Part shown: positions 5,669 to 12,933 of the stretch, in pieces
How positions within the stretch are numbered: position 1 is the first letter of the stretch
Layout: the number at the start of each line of letters is the position of its first letter
Assembly (NCBI RefSeq): GCF_024711105.1
Contig: NZ_JANJTL010000123.1
Location: 1-49,093 of the forward strand
Source of the DNA: Brevundimonas sp.
GTDB lineage: Bacteria > Pseudomonadota > Alphaproteobacteria > Caulobacterales > Caulobacteraceae
Reading direction: 5' to 3'
Length of the DNA stretch: 49,093 nt
The notes under the pieces: generated by a model
Told to the model about the DNA's origin: nothing
Databases searched by the model: none
The model's input: only the letters and a program-made list of their open reading frames with translations
Program-made: the position numbers and the translations under genes

Positions 5669-7373
5669 GGTCCGCCTCCGCCCCGGCCGTCGGCTCGGGG
5701 GCTTCGATCTCCGGGGAGGGGAAGGTGAGGCGGGCCAGCACGCCGCCCGCCTCGCCGGACAGAATCTCGGCGCGCCCCCTTAACTGGCGCGCGAAGGCGG
5801 TCATCAGGGTCTGGCCCACGCCGCCTTGACCGTCGACGGGGCCGGGGCCGTCGTCCTCGACCTCCAGCACGCTGTCCTCCTCGCCCCGGCGGAACCTCAC
5901 CTGGAGCAGGCCGCCGCGGCCGGCGAAGGCGTGCTTCTGGGCGTTGGAGATGGCCTCGACCGCCCACAGGGCGATCGGCGCCAGCTTGTCGGGATCCACG
6001 ACGAGGGCGTCGGCTTCGACGCGGGTCTCCACCGCGGGGCCCCGGCCGCTGTCCTGGGCGATCAGCTGGCCGACCAGGTCTTCCAGAAACTGGCCGACGT
6101 CCACCCGCTTGAGGTTCTCGGACTGGTAGAGCGCCCGATAGATCAGCGCGAGCGCGGTGATCCTCTGGCGGGTGTCATTCATGGCCAGGCGGGCGGCGGG
6201 GTCCTTCAGCGCCCGCTGCTGCATGTTGAGCAAGGACGTGATGACCTGCAGGTTGTTCTTCACCCGGTGATGGATCTCGCGCATCAGCCGGTCCTTCTCG
6301 TCGAGCGACTCGCGAAGCGAGGCGTCTCGGGCGACGATGGTGTCGACCATGTGATCCAGGGTGCGGCCCAGGCTGCGGATCTCCGCTGGGCCGTGCCGGG
6401 CCTGGACCGGACGCACGTTGAATCGTCCCTTGGCGTAGATGGCCGCGATCCGCTCCAGATAGAGCAGCCAGCGCACCACCACCCGCTCGGTCACCACCAG
6501 GACGAACAGCAGCGCCAGGCACCAGGTCAGCAGCGGCAGATAGAAGACCCCGGCTGCGTTACCGACAGCCCAGGCGACCAGGCCCTGGCTCGGGATCGAC
6601 AGCACCACCTGGACGTCCCCGTCGGCGAACGGTGAGGCCGTGACGATGCGGCGGTCGCCGCGCGCGTCGACGATGTCGGTCAGCTCCGACCTCAGGCTCG
6701 TTTGCGGCACGCGCCCTTCGGGAAAGGCCTGCCGATCGGTCGCCGTGAGGATGATCCCGTTGGCGTCGACGAGGGCCACCTGGGAGTCTTCCAGGGTCAC
6801 GCCCACGGGACGCTGGGGAGTCACGTCCTCCAGCGGCATCACGGCCAGGAAGACGCCGTCGAACGCGCCCATCGGCCGTTCCGAACGGATGGCCGCCAGC
6901 AGGGCGGGGTTCTCGGAGAAGACTCCGTCGGGCGCGCGCGAGATGACCAGACTCTCGCCGTTCCGGATCCGCTGGAACCACGGCTGGTTGATCAGGGCGT
7001 CGGCGGCCCTCACGTCGCCGGAGGCGCAGGTGACCCGTCCGTTGCGTCCCAGATGGACCAGGGCGTCGTAGGCCTCCAGATCCTGAACCAGCTGCCTCAG
7101 GCGCGGCACGCAGTAGAGGCCGATGGTCTCGGGCCTCAGGGTGCGCAGCATGATCACCGCGCCGTCGATCCGCATCTGGGCGTCGGCGGCGCTGGCGCGC
7201 GCGGCGCGCACCAGCTCCGTGCGGGTCCGCTCCACCTCGTTGTCATAGGCCGTGCGGGATTGAAGGGCGCTCAGCACCAGGATGGGGGCCAGCGCCAGGC
7301 CAAGGGCCACGCCGAGCCGGAAGCGGATGCCCTGAACCCCGGCGCCGAGCCTGAGCTTGCGCCAGGCGAGCAC
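5649..7373 (-). CDS. phyK: GSR sensor histidine kinase (HisKA_2 type), PhyK
   Basis: A 574-aa inner-membrane kinase expected to phosphorylate PhyR. TM1 is near residues 20-40 and TM2 near 270-300, enclosing a periplasmic sensor of about 230 residues of Cache/CHASE type. A HAMP-like linker (about 300-350) leads to the HisKA_2 phosphoacceptor block MREIHHRVKNNLQVI with its His near 370. A divergent HATPase follows with N-box EAISNAQKHAF and DDGPGP. It starts 2 nt after the ecfG stop, the same order as the Caulobacter nepR-sigT-phyK locus. The sensed signal cannot be read from the sequence. Confidence 0.92.
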   Translation of the reverse strand: MLAWRKLRLGAGVQGIRFRLGVALGLALAPILVLSALQSRTAYDNEVERTRTELVRAARASAADAQMRIDGAVIMLRTLRPETIGLYCVPRLRQLVQDLEAYDALVHLGRNGRVTCASGDVRAADALINQPWFQRIRNGESLVISRAPDGVFSENPALLAAIRSERPMGAFDGVFLAVMPLEDVTPQRPVGVTLEDSQVALVDANGIILTATDRQAFPEGRVPQTSLRSELTDIVDARGDRRIVTASPFADGDVQVVLSIPSQGLVAWAVGNAAGVFYLPLLTWCLALLFVLVVTERVVVRWLLYLERIAAIYAKGRFNVRPVQARHGPAEIRSLGRTLDHMVDTIVARDASLRESLDEKDRLMREIHHRVKNNLQVITSLLNMQQRALKDPAARLAMNDTRQRITALALIYRALYQSENLKRVDVGQFLEDLVGQLIAQDSGRGPAVETRVEADALVVDPDKLAPIALWAVEAISNAQKHAFAGRGGLLQVRFRRGEEDSVLEVEDDGPGPVDGQGGVGQTLMTAFARQLRGRAEILSGEAGGVLARLTFPSPEIEAPEPTAGAEADRNQGAA

Positions 7374-7375
7374 GG

Positions 7376-7978
7376 TCAGCGCGGTCCGCTTAGCCGATCC
7401 GCCTCTGCGAGGATGGCCCCCATGGCGTCTCCGGCGGCGCGGCCGTCCTGACGGTATTGCCCGCCTTCCAGCGTCGCCTGCAGCGCGCGGCGTGCACGGC
7501 TGACGCGGCTCTTCACCGTGCCGACGGCGCAGTGGCAGATTTCGGCGGCCTCTTCATAGGCGAAGCCGCCGGCGCCAACGAGCACCAGGGCTTCCCGCTG
7601 TTCCGGCGGCAGCTCCTGAAGCGCGCGGCGCAACTCGTCCAGGGCAAGCGGCGCGGACGGGTCGTCCACGGCCACCAGCGTCCGCTCGGCGGCCTCCTGG
7701 TCCAGCTGGGACTGCCGCCAGGACCGGCGCTTCTCGGAATAGAACTGGTTGCGCAGGATCATGAAGGTCCAGGCCTTCATGTTGGTGCCCATCTGGAAGC
7801 TGGCCCGCGCATCCCACGCCTTCATCATGGCGTCCTGCGCCAGATCGTCGGCGGCGGTGGCGTCACCGGTCAGGGTCCGGGCGAAGGCGCGCAGATGCGG
7901 AATGAGGGTGACCAGCTCTTTCTTGAAAGCCGTATCTTCATCCTCTGAGCGCTCCGGTCGGGTCCGGGCCTCGCTCAT
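7376..7978 (-). CDS. ecfG: General stress response ECF sigma factor EcfG (SigT-like)
   Basis: A 200-aa ECF15-type sigma factor that directs RNA polymerase to GGAAC-N16/17-CGTT promoters. Region 2 lies at about residues 22-90 (LIPHLRAFARTLTGD, DDLAQDAMMKAWDAR, FMILRNQFYSEKRR). Region 4 is at about 115-170 (ALQELPPEQREALVLVGAGG, EEAAEICHCAVGTVKSRVSRAR). A roughly 25-residue C-terminal extension follows. Its ATG overlaps the nepR stop (ATGA), which fits the stoichiometric sigma/anti-sigma arrangement. EcfG is held by NepR until phospho-PhyR removes it. At least eight likely targets lie within 7 kb. Confidence 0.96.
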   Translation of the reverse strand: MSEARTRPERSEDEDTAFKKELVTLIPHLRAFARTLTGDATAADDLAQDAMMKAWDARASFQMGTNMKAWTFMILRNQFYSEKRRSWRQSQLDQEAAERTLVAVDDPSAPLALDELRRALQELPPEQREALVLVGAGGFAYEEAAEICHCAVGTVKSRVSRARRALQATLEGGQYRQDGRAAGDAMGAILAEADRLSGPR

Positions 7979-8187
7979 GCGCCGCCCTTCTTGCGCTCGT
8001 CGGCCTTCTGCAGGATCGCGAGAAATTCGTCGGGGACCGGCTCGCTCACGACCTCGTCGAACAGGGTCCGAAGGCGCACGCCGATCGCCTGCTGACGGAG
8101 GCGGGCTTCCGCCATGTCGGGCTCACGTCGGGATTGCACGTCCGCTGGTCTCCGGCCGGAGCCACGTTTTTCGTTCATATCAAACAC
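7975..8187 (-). CDS. nepR: Anti-sigma factor NepR
   Basis: A 70-aa protein with the short NepR helix pair: IGVRLRTLFDEVVSEPVPDEFLAILQKAD (about residues 35-63) carries the conserved VPDEFL.LL-like core, flanked by charged, disordered ends. NepR binds EcfG in unstressed cells and is taken up by the sigma-like domain of phosphorylated PhyR. An alternative ATG at 8178 would shorten it by three residues. An exact EcfG promoter 37 nt upstream predicts autoregulation of nepR-ecfG-phyK. Confidence 0.93.
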   Translation of the reverse strand: MFDMNEKRGSGRRPADVQSRREPDMAEARLRQQAIGVRLRTLFDEVVSEPVPDEFLAILQKADERKKGGA

Positions 8188-8223
8188 AGACGCCCCGTTT
8201 TGCCCCGCCGCAACTGACCGAGA

Positions 8224-8248
8224 AACGCCGGGGGGTTGCCGGGGTTCC
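8224..8248 (-). promoter_or_regulatory. EcfG promoter of the nepR-ecfG-phyK operon
   Basis: On the minus strand, GGAAC (8248-8244), 16 nt, CGTT (8227-8224), exact consensus. The -10 ends 37 nt before the nepR start. It is back to back with the phyR promoter, with 42 bp between the two -35 elements. Confidence 0.9.
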
Positions 8249-8290
8249 GGGATTGCTGCGATTTAATGTGCAGCTTGGCCGCGTGTCGAG

Positions 8291-8315
8291 GGAACCGGTC
8301 GCGACCATAGCCGTT
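8291..8315 (+). promoter_or_regulatory. EcfG promoter of phyR
   Basis: GGAAC (8291-8295), 16 nt, CGTT (8312-8315), exact consensus. The -10 ends 54 nt before the phyR ATG. This gives positive feedback on the anti-anti-sigma factor. Confidence 0.9.
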
Positions 8316-8369
8316 TCACGAGACGATCGGGTCCCGCGCGGGCCTGCACACTGCTGTCGGGGATTTCAT

Positions 8370-9161
8370 ATGAGTCTTGTGGCCAAGCTGGCTCCGCACC
8401 TGCCCTACGTCCGCCGCTATGCGCGGGCGCTCACGGGGGACCAGGCCTCGGGTGACAATTATGTCCGCGCCGCGCTCGAAGCCGTCGCGGCCGGCGAAGT
8501 TCAGCTGAAGGAATCGGTCACGCCGCGCGTGGCGCTGTATCAGGTCTTCCACGCCATCTGGGGCACCACCGGGGCCCAGCTCGAGATGGAGGCGGCCAAC
8601 GCCGGCGACGATCCCAGCCGCCGGCTGCTGCGCATTCCGCCGCGCTCGCGCCAAGCCTTCCTGCTGACCGCGCTGGAAGGATTCACGCCCAGCGAATCCG
8701 CCCAGATTCTCGGCGGCGAAGTGTCCGAGGTCGAACAGCTGATCGCCGAGGCGCAGGCCGAGATCGACGCCGAACTGGCTACCGACGTCCTCATCATCGA
8801 GGATGAGGCCGTCATCTCCGCCGACATCGAGGCGCTGGTGCGCGAACTCGGCCATCGGGTCGTGGCCGTCACCACCACCCGCACGGAGGCCGTGGACGCC
8901 GTCGCCGAGGAGCGGCCGGGTCTGATCCTCGCTGACATCCAGCTGGCCGACGGGTCCTCGGGCATCGATGCGGTCAAGGACATCCTCAAGCGCTACGACG
9001 TGCCGGTGATCTTCATCACCGCCTTCCCCGAGCGCCTCCTGACCGGCGAGCGGCCCGAGCCGACCTTCCTCATCACCAAGCCGTTCCAGCCCGACAATGT
9101 TAAGGCGGCGATCGGCCAGGCCCTGTTCTTCCATCCGGCGCGCGAGCGCGTCGCGGCCTAG
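8370..9161 (+). CDS. phyR: Anti-anti-sigma response regulator PhyR
   Basis: A 263-aa protein. The N-terminal sigma-like domain (about 1-125: MSLVAKLAPHLPYVRRYARALTGD, LLRIPPRSRQAFLLTALEGF) mimics an ECF sigma factor and sequesters NepR. The C-terminal receiver (about 138-258) holds DVLIIEDEAVIS, the phospho-acceptor Asp in LILADIQLADGSSG, and ITKPFQP with the conserved Lys. The ORF track extends this frame to 7749 (470 aa). I reject that, because the extra 207 residues run through the divergent ecfG/nepR genes and the family starts at MSL. A terminator follows 25 nt after the stop. Confidence 0.96.
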   Translation: MSLVAKLAPHLPYVRRYARALTGDQASGDNYVRAALEAVAAGEVQLKESVTPRVALYQVFHAIWGTTGAQLEMEAANAGDDPSRRLLRIPPRSRQAFLLTALEGFTPSESAQILGGEVSEVEQLIAEAQAEIDAELATDVLIIEDEAVISADIEALVRELGHRVVAVTTTRTEAVDAVAEERPGLILADIQLADGSSGIDAVKDILKRYDVPVIFITAFPERLLTGERPEPTFLITKPFQPDNVKAAIGQALFFHPARERVAA

Positions 9162-9185
9162 GCCAGGCAGGGATCGCAAACGAAG

Positions 9186-9217
9186 AGGGCGGCTCGTTCG
9201 AGCCGCCCTTTTTCTTG
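9186..9217 (+). terminator. Rho-independent terminator of phyR
   Basis: AGGGCGGCTC GTTC GAGCCGCCCT forms a 10-bp stem with a four-base loop, followed by TTTTCTTG. Confidence 0.9.
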
Positions 9218-9229
9218 CCTTGGGTCTCG

Positions 9230-9514
9230 TCAGGGCGTGCCCGGCTCTTCGGGCGGTTGCTGACCGGGCGGCGACTGCCGCGCATAATCGCCTTCCGGCA
9301 TGTCGAACGGCTCGGCGTCGGTCGCCTGGCGTGCATTGTGCTGTTCGACGTTCTGGTGGTTGAACAGATAGACCACCGCCATCGCCAGTCCGGACAGGAC
9401 GACGGCCACCACCAGCACCGCCAGGACGGGCAGGCCCCTGCGCCCCTGCTTGGCGCGGTCTTCCGAGACCACGCGCGGCTCGGCGGGAGTGTCGTTCATG
9501 GGGTCGTGGGTCAT
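9230..9514 (-). CDS. Small single-pass membrane protein of the GSR island
   Basis: A 94-aa protein with a basic cytoplasmic N-terminus (EDRAKQGRRG), one TM helix near residues 29-50 (LPVLAVLVVAVVLSGLAMAVVYLF) and a polar, proline-rich tail of about 44 residues ending PPGQQPPEEPGTP. I do not recognise the family. ATGs at 9514 and 9499 are both possible and neither has a strong ribosome site; the longer is given. An exact EcfG promoter (N17) ends 40 nt upstream, so it is a predicted stress-regulon member. It converges on the phyR terminator. Confidence 0.75.
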   Translation of the reverse strand: MTHDPMNDTPAEPRVVSEDRAKQGRRGLPVLAVLVVAVVLSGLAMAVVYLFNHQNVEQHNARQATDAEPFDMPEGDYARQSPPGQQPPEEPGTP

Positions 9515-9553
9515 GGAGCGCCTGCGGTCATCAGCTTTGCGTCAGGCCCTACC

Positions 9554-9579
9554 AACGCCCGGAAATCCGCCGCCGTTCC
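9554..9579 (-). promoter_or_regulatory. EcfG promoter for the small membrane protein
   Basis: On the minus strand, GGAAC (9579-9575), 17 nt, CGTT (9557-9554). It diverges from the sRNA promoter at 9618-9642. Confidence 0.78.
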
Positions 9580-9617
9580 GAATTCCGCGGACGCGCGAAA
9601 AAAAGTTGGACCTGCCC

Positions 9618-9642
9618 GGAACCGAACTTCGGGAACGCCGTT
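9618..9642 (+). promoter_or_regulatory. EcfG promoter of the putative sRNA
   Basis: GGAAC (9618-9622), 16 nt, CGTT (9639-9642), exact consensus. No ORF of credible size follows before the terminator at 9734-9760, so its product should be a short RNA. Confidence 0.82.
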
Positions 9643-9649
9643 TCTAAGC

Positions 9650-9760
9650 TTGCGGAGGCGGCGACGCCCCCCCGACTTGAGGCTGATTAGTTTCAGCCTG
9701 CCGCCTCCGCGCTCTATTTCTCGATGAACTGACGGGCCCCTTGCGGGGCCCTTCTTTTTT
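9650..9760 (+). ncRNA. Putative EcfG-dependent small RNA, GsrN-like
   Basis: A transcript of about 110 nt is predicted from the EcfG promoter at 9618-9642 to the terminator at 9734-9760; the exact 5' end is estimated from -10 spacing. The outer stem GCGGAGGCGG (9652-9661)/CCGCCTCCGC (9701-9710) is a perfect 10 bp. It encloses an unpaired run of seven C (9667-9673) and a hairpin AGGCTGA/TCAGCCT (9680-9699). Caulobacter GsrN is, from memory, a SigT-controlled sRNA with an exposed 5' C-rich loop that pairs with G-rich mRNA leaders such as katG. Shared regulon, location and C-loop suggest a homologue, but sequence homology was not tested. Confidence 0.7.
9734..9760 (+). terminator. Rho-independent terminator of the putative sRNA
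   Basis: GGGCCCC TTGC GGGGCCC followed by TTCTTTTTT. This is the most T-rich tail in the region. Confidence 0.9.
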
Positions 9761-9765
9761 GCCCG

Positions 9766-10218
9766 TCAGGCGCCGGGCGCCGCCTCGATCAGCAGCTCCA
9801 CCCGGCGGCGCACCGGCTCGGCCACGCCGCCCTGGACCGCGCCGTCCTCGCCGGCCGCCATCACCTCGAACACCGGCGCGGGCCAGCCCTCGGCCGCCAG
9901 GGCCTCGGTCACCGCCATCGCGCGCCGCTCCGACAGCGTCAGGTTCCTCGTCGCCCCGCCCGAGGCGCTCGCCAGGCCCACGACCTGGACCCGCCGGATC
10001 TCGCAGCCGCTAAGCCTCTGCGCCGTCGTGGCGATCAGCTCGCGCGCCGGCCCCGTAAGGCTCGCATTCCCTTCATCGAAATAGACCGGCAGCGTCGTCG
10101 CCACGCAGACCGCCGGCTCGGCCACCAGTTCGCTTCTGTCCCGAAACAGGCTCCGGGTCGTGTCGCACCCGGCCAGCCCCATCGCCGCGACCAGCGCAGC
10201 TCCCACCATCACCCTCAC
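9766..10218 (-). CDS. OmpA-like (peptidoglycan-associating) lipoprotein
   Basis: About 150 aa. Signal peptide with lipobox GLAGC, then a C-terminal OmpA-type domain (LPVYFDEGNASLT, VQVVGLASASGGATRNLTLSERRAMAVTEAL, VRRRVELLI) that in the family binds peptidoglycan. The track starts at a TTG (10236), but GGAGGG at 10230-10225 is well placed (6 nt) for a GTG at 10218, which gives a better signal peptide; that start is used. The usual D of the peptidoglycan-binding GH.D motif is not obvious, so wall binding may be weak. It follows the glycine-zipper gene but is separated from it by a hairpin. Confidence 0.8.
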   Translation of the reverse strand: MRVMVGAALVAAMGLAGCDTTRSLFRDRSELVAEPAVCVATTLPVYFDEGNASLTGPARELIATTAQRLSGCEIRRVQVVGLASASGGATRNLTLSERRAMAVTEALAAEGWPAPVFEVMAAGEDGAVQGGVAEPVRRRVELLIEAAPGA

Positions 10219-10240
10219 GTCCAGCCCTCCAAGCAAGACA

Positions 10241-10272
10241 AAGGGCGGCCCGCCTCGCGACGAACCGCCCTT
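10241..10272 (-). terminator. Hairpin after the glycine-zipper lipoprotein gene
   Basis: On the minus strand AAGGGCGG ... CCGCCCTT (8 bp, 16-nt loop) followed by TGTCTTG. The weak T-tract suggests partial read-through into the OmpA-like gene is possible. Confidence 0.55.
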
Positions 10273-10290
10273 CCTCCGAGCCTTCCGGCC

Positions 10291-10620
10291 CTAGTTCCGC
10301 CGCGTCCCGTCTTCCCAGTAGCAGTCGCCTTCCGGGTAGCAGTAGTAGTACCGGCCATAGCGGCTGTCCCACTGGCGAGACAGGTTGCGGGCTTCGCGGT
10401 CCTGTTGCGAACCGCGGACGGCCCCGGCGATGCCGCCGACGACGGCGCCGATGGCGGCCCCGCGTCCGGCGTTGCCGTCGCCGACGTTATTGCCGATCAC
10501 GGCGCCCGCGAGGGCCCCGAGGGCGGCGCCGCCGGCGGCGTTACGCTCAACATTACCCGTCGAGGTACAGGCGCCGGCCACAAGAGCGGCGCCCGCGACG
10601 GCCACAAAAACCTTCTTCAT
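10291..10620 (-). CDS. Glycine-zipper lipoprotein (YMGG/17-kDa antigen-like)
   Basis: A 109-aa protein. Signal peptide with lipobox VAGAC (Cys18), then a glycine-zipper region from about residue 30 to 70 (GGAALGALAGAVIGNNVGDGNAGRGAAIGAVVGGIAGAV), as in YMGG-like and rickettsial 17-kDa-antigen families. The C-terminus is Tyr/Cys rich (YGRYYYCYPEGDCYW). It should be an outer-membrane or periplasmic lipoprotein that may oligomerise in the membrane. An exact EcfG promoter lies upstream with its -10 33 nt from the ATG, so it is a predicted envelope-stress member of the regulon. Confidence 0.86.
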   Translation of the reverse strand: MKKVFVAVAGAALVAGACTSTGNVERNAAGGAALGALAGAVIGNNVGDGNAGRGAAIGAVVGGIAGAVRGSQQDREARNLSRQWDSRYGRYYYCYPEGDCYWEDGTRRN

Positions 10621-10652
10621 GAGATCGTCTCCCTATTCGCTCCCCAGGCGAG

Positions 10653-10677
10653 AACGCTGGATTGCGGCCACGGTTCC
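10653..10677 (-). promoter_or_regulatory. EcfG promoter for the glycine-zipper lipoprotein
   Basis: On the minus strand, GGAAC (10677-10673), 16 nt, CGTT (10656-10653), exact consensus. Confidence 0.82.
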
Positions 10678-10765
10678 CTGACTATCACTCCGGCCAAGGT
10701 TGCGTTAACCTTTTCGGCGGCCTCGCCTGCGTGGGCGTGGCGGGTGAGTTCAAGGGGGCTTGAGT

Positions 10766-11113
10766 ATGGCTGACGACGGAGAACACGGGGGACGTCCCGC
10801 GTGGGAACGCGGCCGGCGCAGAAGCGGCGGTAATCCTCTGGTTGGGCTGATTGTGACCCTGCTGGCGCTGTTCGGTGCCCTGACGGCGGGTCTCGGGATC
10901 GCCGAGCGCTCGGTCGGCGCGGCGGGTGATCGGATCGACGGCTGGATTTCCACTGCGTGGAACACGGTCACCGGCGCGGCTGACGACGTAGACGAGGAAG
11001 CTGCCGCGGCGGCCGAGGAGGTGGTCGAGGAATCCGGCGAGGCTGTCCAGCAGGCTGGCCAAGCCGTGGAAGGCGCCGCCGACGAGGCCGCCGAAAACCT
11101 CGCTCGCGACTAG
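10766..11113 (+). CDS. Membrane-anchored Ala/Glu-rich helical protein
   Basis: A 115-aa protein with a charged N-terminus (about 1-25, rich in Arg), one TM helix at about 27-48 (VGLIVTLLALFGALTAGLGIA) and a long acidic Ala/Glu helix (about 75-115: DDVDEEAAAAAEEVVEESGEAV...). The tail resembles the amphipathic repeats of YtxH/CsbD-like stress proteins, but I cannot assign a family. ATG 10766 is preceded by AAGGGGG; the TTG two codons upstream used by the track is less likely. No EcfG box is seen before it, although it lies inside the GSR island. Confidence 0.72.
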   Translation: MADDGEHGGRPAWERGRRRSGGNPLVGLIVTLLALFGALTAGLGIAERSVGAAGDRIDGWISTAWNTVTGAADDVDEEAAAAAEEVVEESGEAVQQAGQAVEGAADEAAENLARD

Positions 11114-11135
11114 GCCCCTGTCGGCCTGAGCCGCC

Positions 11136-11160
11136 GGAACCTCAGGCTTCGCCATTCGTT
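11136..11160 (+). promoter_or_regulatory. EcfG promoter of the lipid-kinase operon, giving a leaderless mRNA
   Basis: GGAAC (11136-11140), 16 nt, CGTT (11157-11160), exact consensus. The -10 ends only 8 nt before the ATG at 11169, so transcription should start at or within a base or two of the start codon. Confidence 0.8.
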
Positions 11161-11168
11161 CGGGCGAC

Positions 11169-12080
11169 ATGGACCTCAGCCCAACGTCCGAGCCTCGGGC
11201 GCTGACCCCTCATGCGCGGCTCGACCGGATCGAGGTCATCGTCAACCCGAAGTCGGGCAGCGTCTCCGCGACCGCGGCCGAGGAGCTTGCGGCCGTCCTC
11301 GACGAGCTCGGTCTGAAGGCCAACATCCACATCTTCGAGGGCGGCCGTCTTACGTCCCTGCTCGATCAGGTTTTCGGCGCTGAGCCGGATCTGGTCATCG
11401 TGCTGGCGGGCGACGGGACCGTGCGGGCCGTCGCGGCCCGCGCTGGACCGACGGGTCCGCTGATCGCGCCCTTGCCTGGCGGCACCATGAACATGCTGCC
11501 CAAGGCGGTCTACGGCGTGACGGACTGGAAGGAGGCGCTGGGCAAGGCGTTGTCTAGGGGATGCGAGCAGCCCATTCCCGGCGGCCGCGTCGGCGAGGAG
11601 CCCTTCTACTGTGCGGCTATTCTCGGCTCGCCCGCGCTCTGGGCGCCGGCGCGCGAAGCCATCCGGGAAGGCAAGGCGCGCCTGGCCTGGCTCTACGGGC
11701 GCCGCGCCCTGAAGCGGGCCTTCTCGGGGCGGGTGCGATTCCGGCTGGACCGCGGACCGCTCCGCCGCGCCGAAGCGCTCGTCCTGATCACTCCCCTGAT
11801 CTCGACGGCCGTGGAGAAAGCCGATGGCCTCGAGGCCGCCGTCATGACGCCGGCGCGGGCCGGCGAGGCGTTCCGCATGGCCGCCCGTGCGCTGTTCGCG
11901 GACTGGCGCAGCGATCCGGCCGTGGCGACCCAGGTGGCCCGGCGCGTACACGCCTGGGCGGGGTCTCGAATTCCGGCCATCCTTGACGGCGAGACCATTC
12001 GTCTGGACGATTTCGCCGAAGTGACCTTCGAGCCTGTCGCCTTCCGCGCGCTCGCACCGCCACCGGAGCCGACAGTTTGA
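11169..12080 (+). CDS. Diacylglycerol/lipid kinase family protein
   Basis: A 303-aa cytosolic or membrane-associated kinase of the DAGK_cat/LCB5 superfamily. It shows IEVIVNPKSGS (about 20-30), VLAGDGTVRAVA (nucleotide loop, near 78-90) and LPGGTMNMLPKA (near 99-111). The family phosphorylates diacylglycerol, sphingoid bases or related lipids; the substrate is not deducible. The ATG lies 8 nt from the -10 of an exact EcfG promoter with no ribosome site, consistent with leaderless translation. The stop overlaps the TTG of the following phosphoesterase (TTGA), so the two form a stress-induced pair that could phosphorylate and turn over a lipid or signalling phosphate. Confidence 0.87.
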   Translation: MDLSPTSEPRALTPHARLDRIEVIVNPKSGSVSATAAEELAAVLDELGLKANIHIFEGGRLTSLLDQVFGAEPDLVIVLAGDGTVRAVAARAGPTGPLIAPLPGGTMNMLPKAVYGVTDWKEALGKALSRGCEQPIPGGRVGEEPFYCAAILGSPALWAPAREAIREGKARLAWLYGRRALKRAFSGRVRFRLDRGPLRRAEALVLITPLISTAVEKADGLEAAVMTPARAGEAFRMAARALFADWRSDPAVATQVARRVHAWAGSRIPAILDGETIRLDDFAEVTFEPVAFRALAPPPEPTV

Positions 12081-12868
12081 TCGGACGCATCTACCAGCTT
12101 TCGGACATCCATTTCGGGGTCGAGAACAAGGCTGCGGTGGAGGCCGCGCTCGCCCACTGTCACGAGACGCCGCCTGACCTGGTGCTGATCACCGGGGACA
12201 TCACCCAGCAGGGATTCAGGGATGAGTTCGAGGCAGCGGCGCGCTGGATCAAGGCGATGCCGGAACCGGTCTTCGTCACGGTCGGCAATCACGACGTCCC
12301 CTACTGGAACGCCTATGACCGGCTGTTCCAGCCATGGAAGCGGTTCGAGACCTCGACCGGCCACCCGGCCCACGACCATCAGTTCGAGACCGATAAGCTG
12401 ATGGTGCGGGGCGTGACCACCGCCCGCGGCTGGCAGGCCCGGCTGAACTGGTCCAAGGGCGTGATCGATCTGGATCAGACCCGCCGCGCGGCGGAGGCTC
12501 TCGCCGCCACCCCGCGGGACCACCTACGCATCCTGGCCTGCCATCATCCGCTCATCGAGATGATCGGCGCGCCCATGACCGGCGAGGTGAAGCGGGGGCG
12601 GGCGGCGGCCGAGATTTTCGCCGGGGCCGGCGTCGACATCATCGCCAGCGGGCACGTCCACGTGCCATTCGCCCTGCCGATCGGTGTCGGCGACCACCGC
12701 TGCTATGCGGTCGGGTGCGGAACGCTGTCGGTGCGGGAGCGTGGCATGGCCCCGAGCTTCAACTGCATCACCTGGAGCGAAGCCGAGATTTGCGTGACGG
12801 CGCTGGCCTGGACCGGCTCTCGGTTCGAGGCGCAGCGGACCTGGAATCTCGATCGGCGGGTCGACTAG
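12077..12868 (+). CDS. Calcineurin-like metallophosphoesterase
   Basis: A 263-aa protein with the complete dinuclear-metal motif series: DIHFG (about 9-13), TGDI (near 40), GNHD (near 73), CHHP (near 155) and GHVH (near 194). This places it in the Icc/CpdA-like branch of phosphodiesterases. Start is TTG at 12077, overlapping the lipid-kinase stop, which implies coupled translation. Substrate unknown; context suggests a phospholipid-derived or nucleotide phosphodiester linked to the stress response. Confidence 0.88.
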   Translation: MIGRIYQLSDIHFGVENKAAVEAALAHCHETPPDLVLITGDITQQGFRDEFEAAARWIKAMPEPVFVTVGNHDVPYWNAYDRLFQPWKRFETSTGHPAHDHQFETDKLMVRGVTTARGWQARLNWSKGVIDLDQTRRAAEALAATPRDHLRILACHHPLIEMIGAPMTGEVKRGRAAAEIFAGAGVDIIASGHVHVPFALPIGVGDHRCYAVGCGTLSVRERGMAPSFNCITWSEAEICVTALAWTGSRFEAQRTWNLDRRVD

Positions 12869-12871
12869 TCC

Positions 12872-12908
12872 CAAAGAAAAAGGCCGCGGCCCTGACCGGC
12901 CGCGGCCT
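12872..12908 (-). terminator. Strong terminator after the DUF1328 gene
   Basis: The perfect 11-bp stem AGGCCGCGGCC/GGCCGCGGCCT with a 6-nt loop is followed on the minus strand by TTTTCTTTGGG. It may also act as a weaker terminator for the convergent phosphoesterase operon. Confidence 0.88.
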
Positions 12909-12933
12909 GTATTTCAGCGTGTCTGGTCAGTCG

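Noticed and set aside
7749-8369. 207-residue N-terminal extension of the PhyR frame in the ORF track
   Set aside because: It overlaps ecfG and nepR on the other strand and the control region; PhyR family proteins start at MSL and are about 265 aa.
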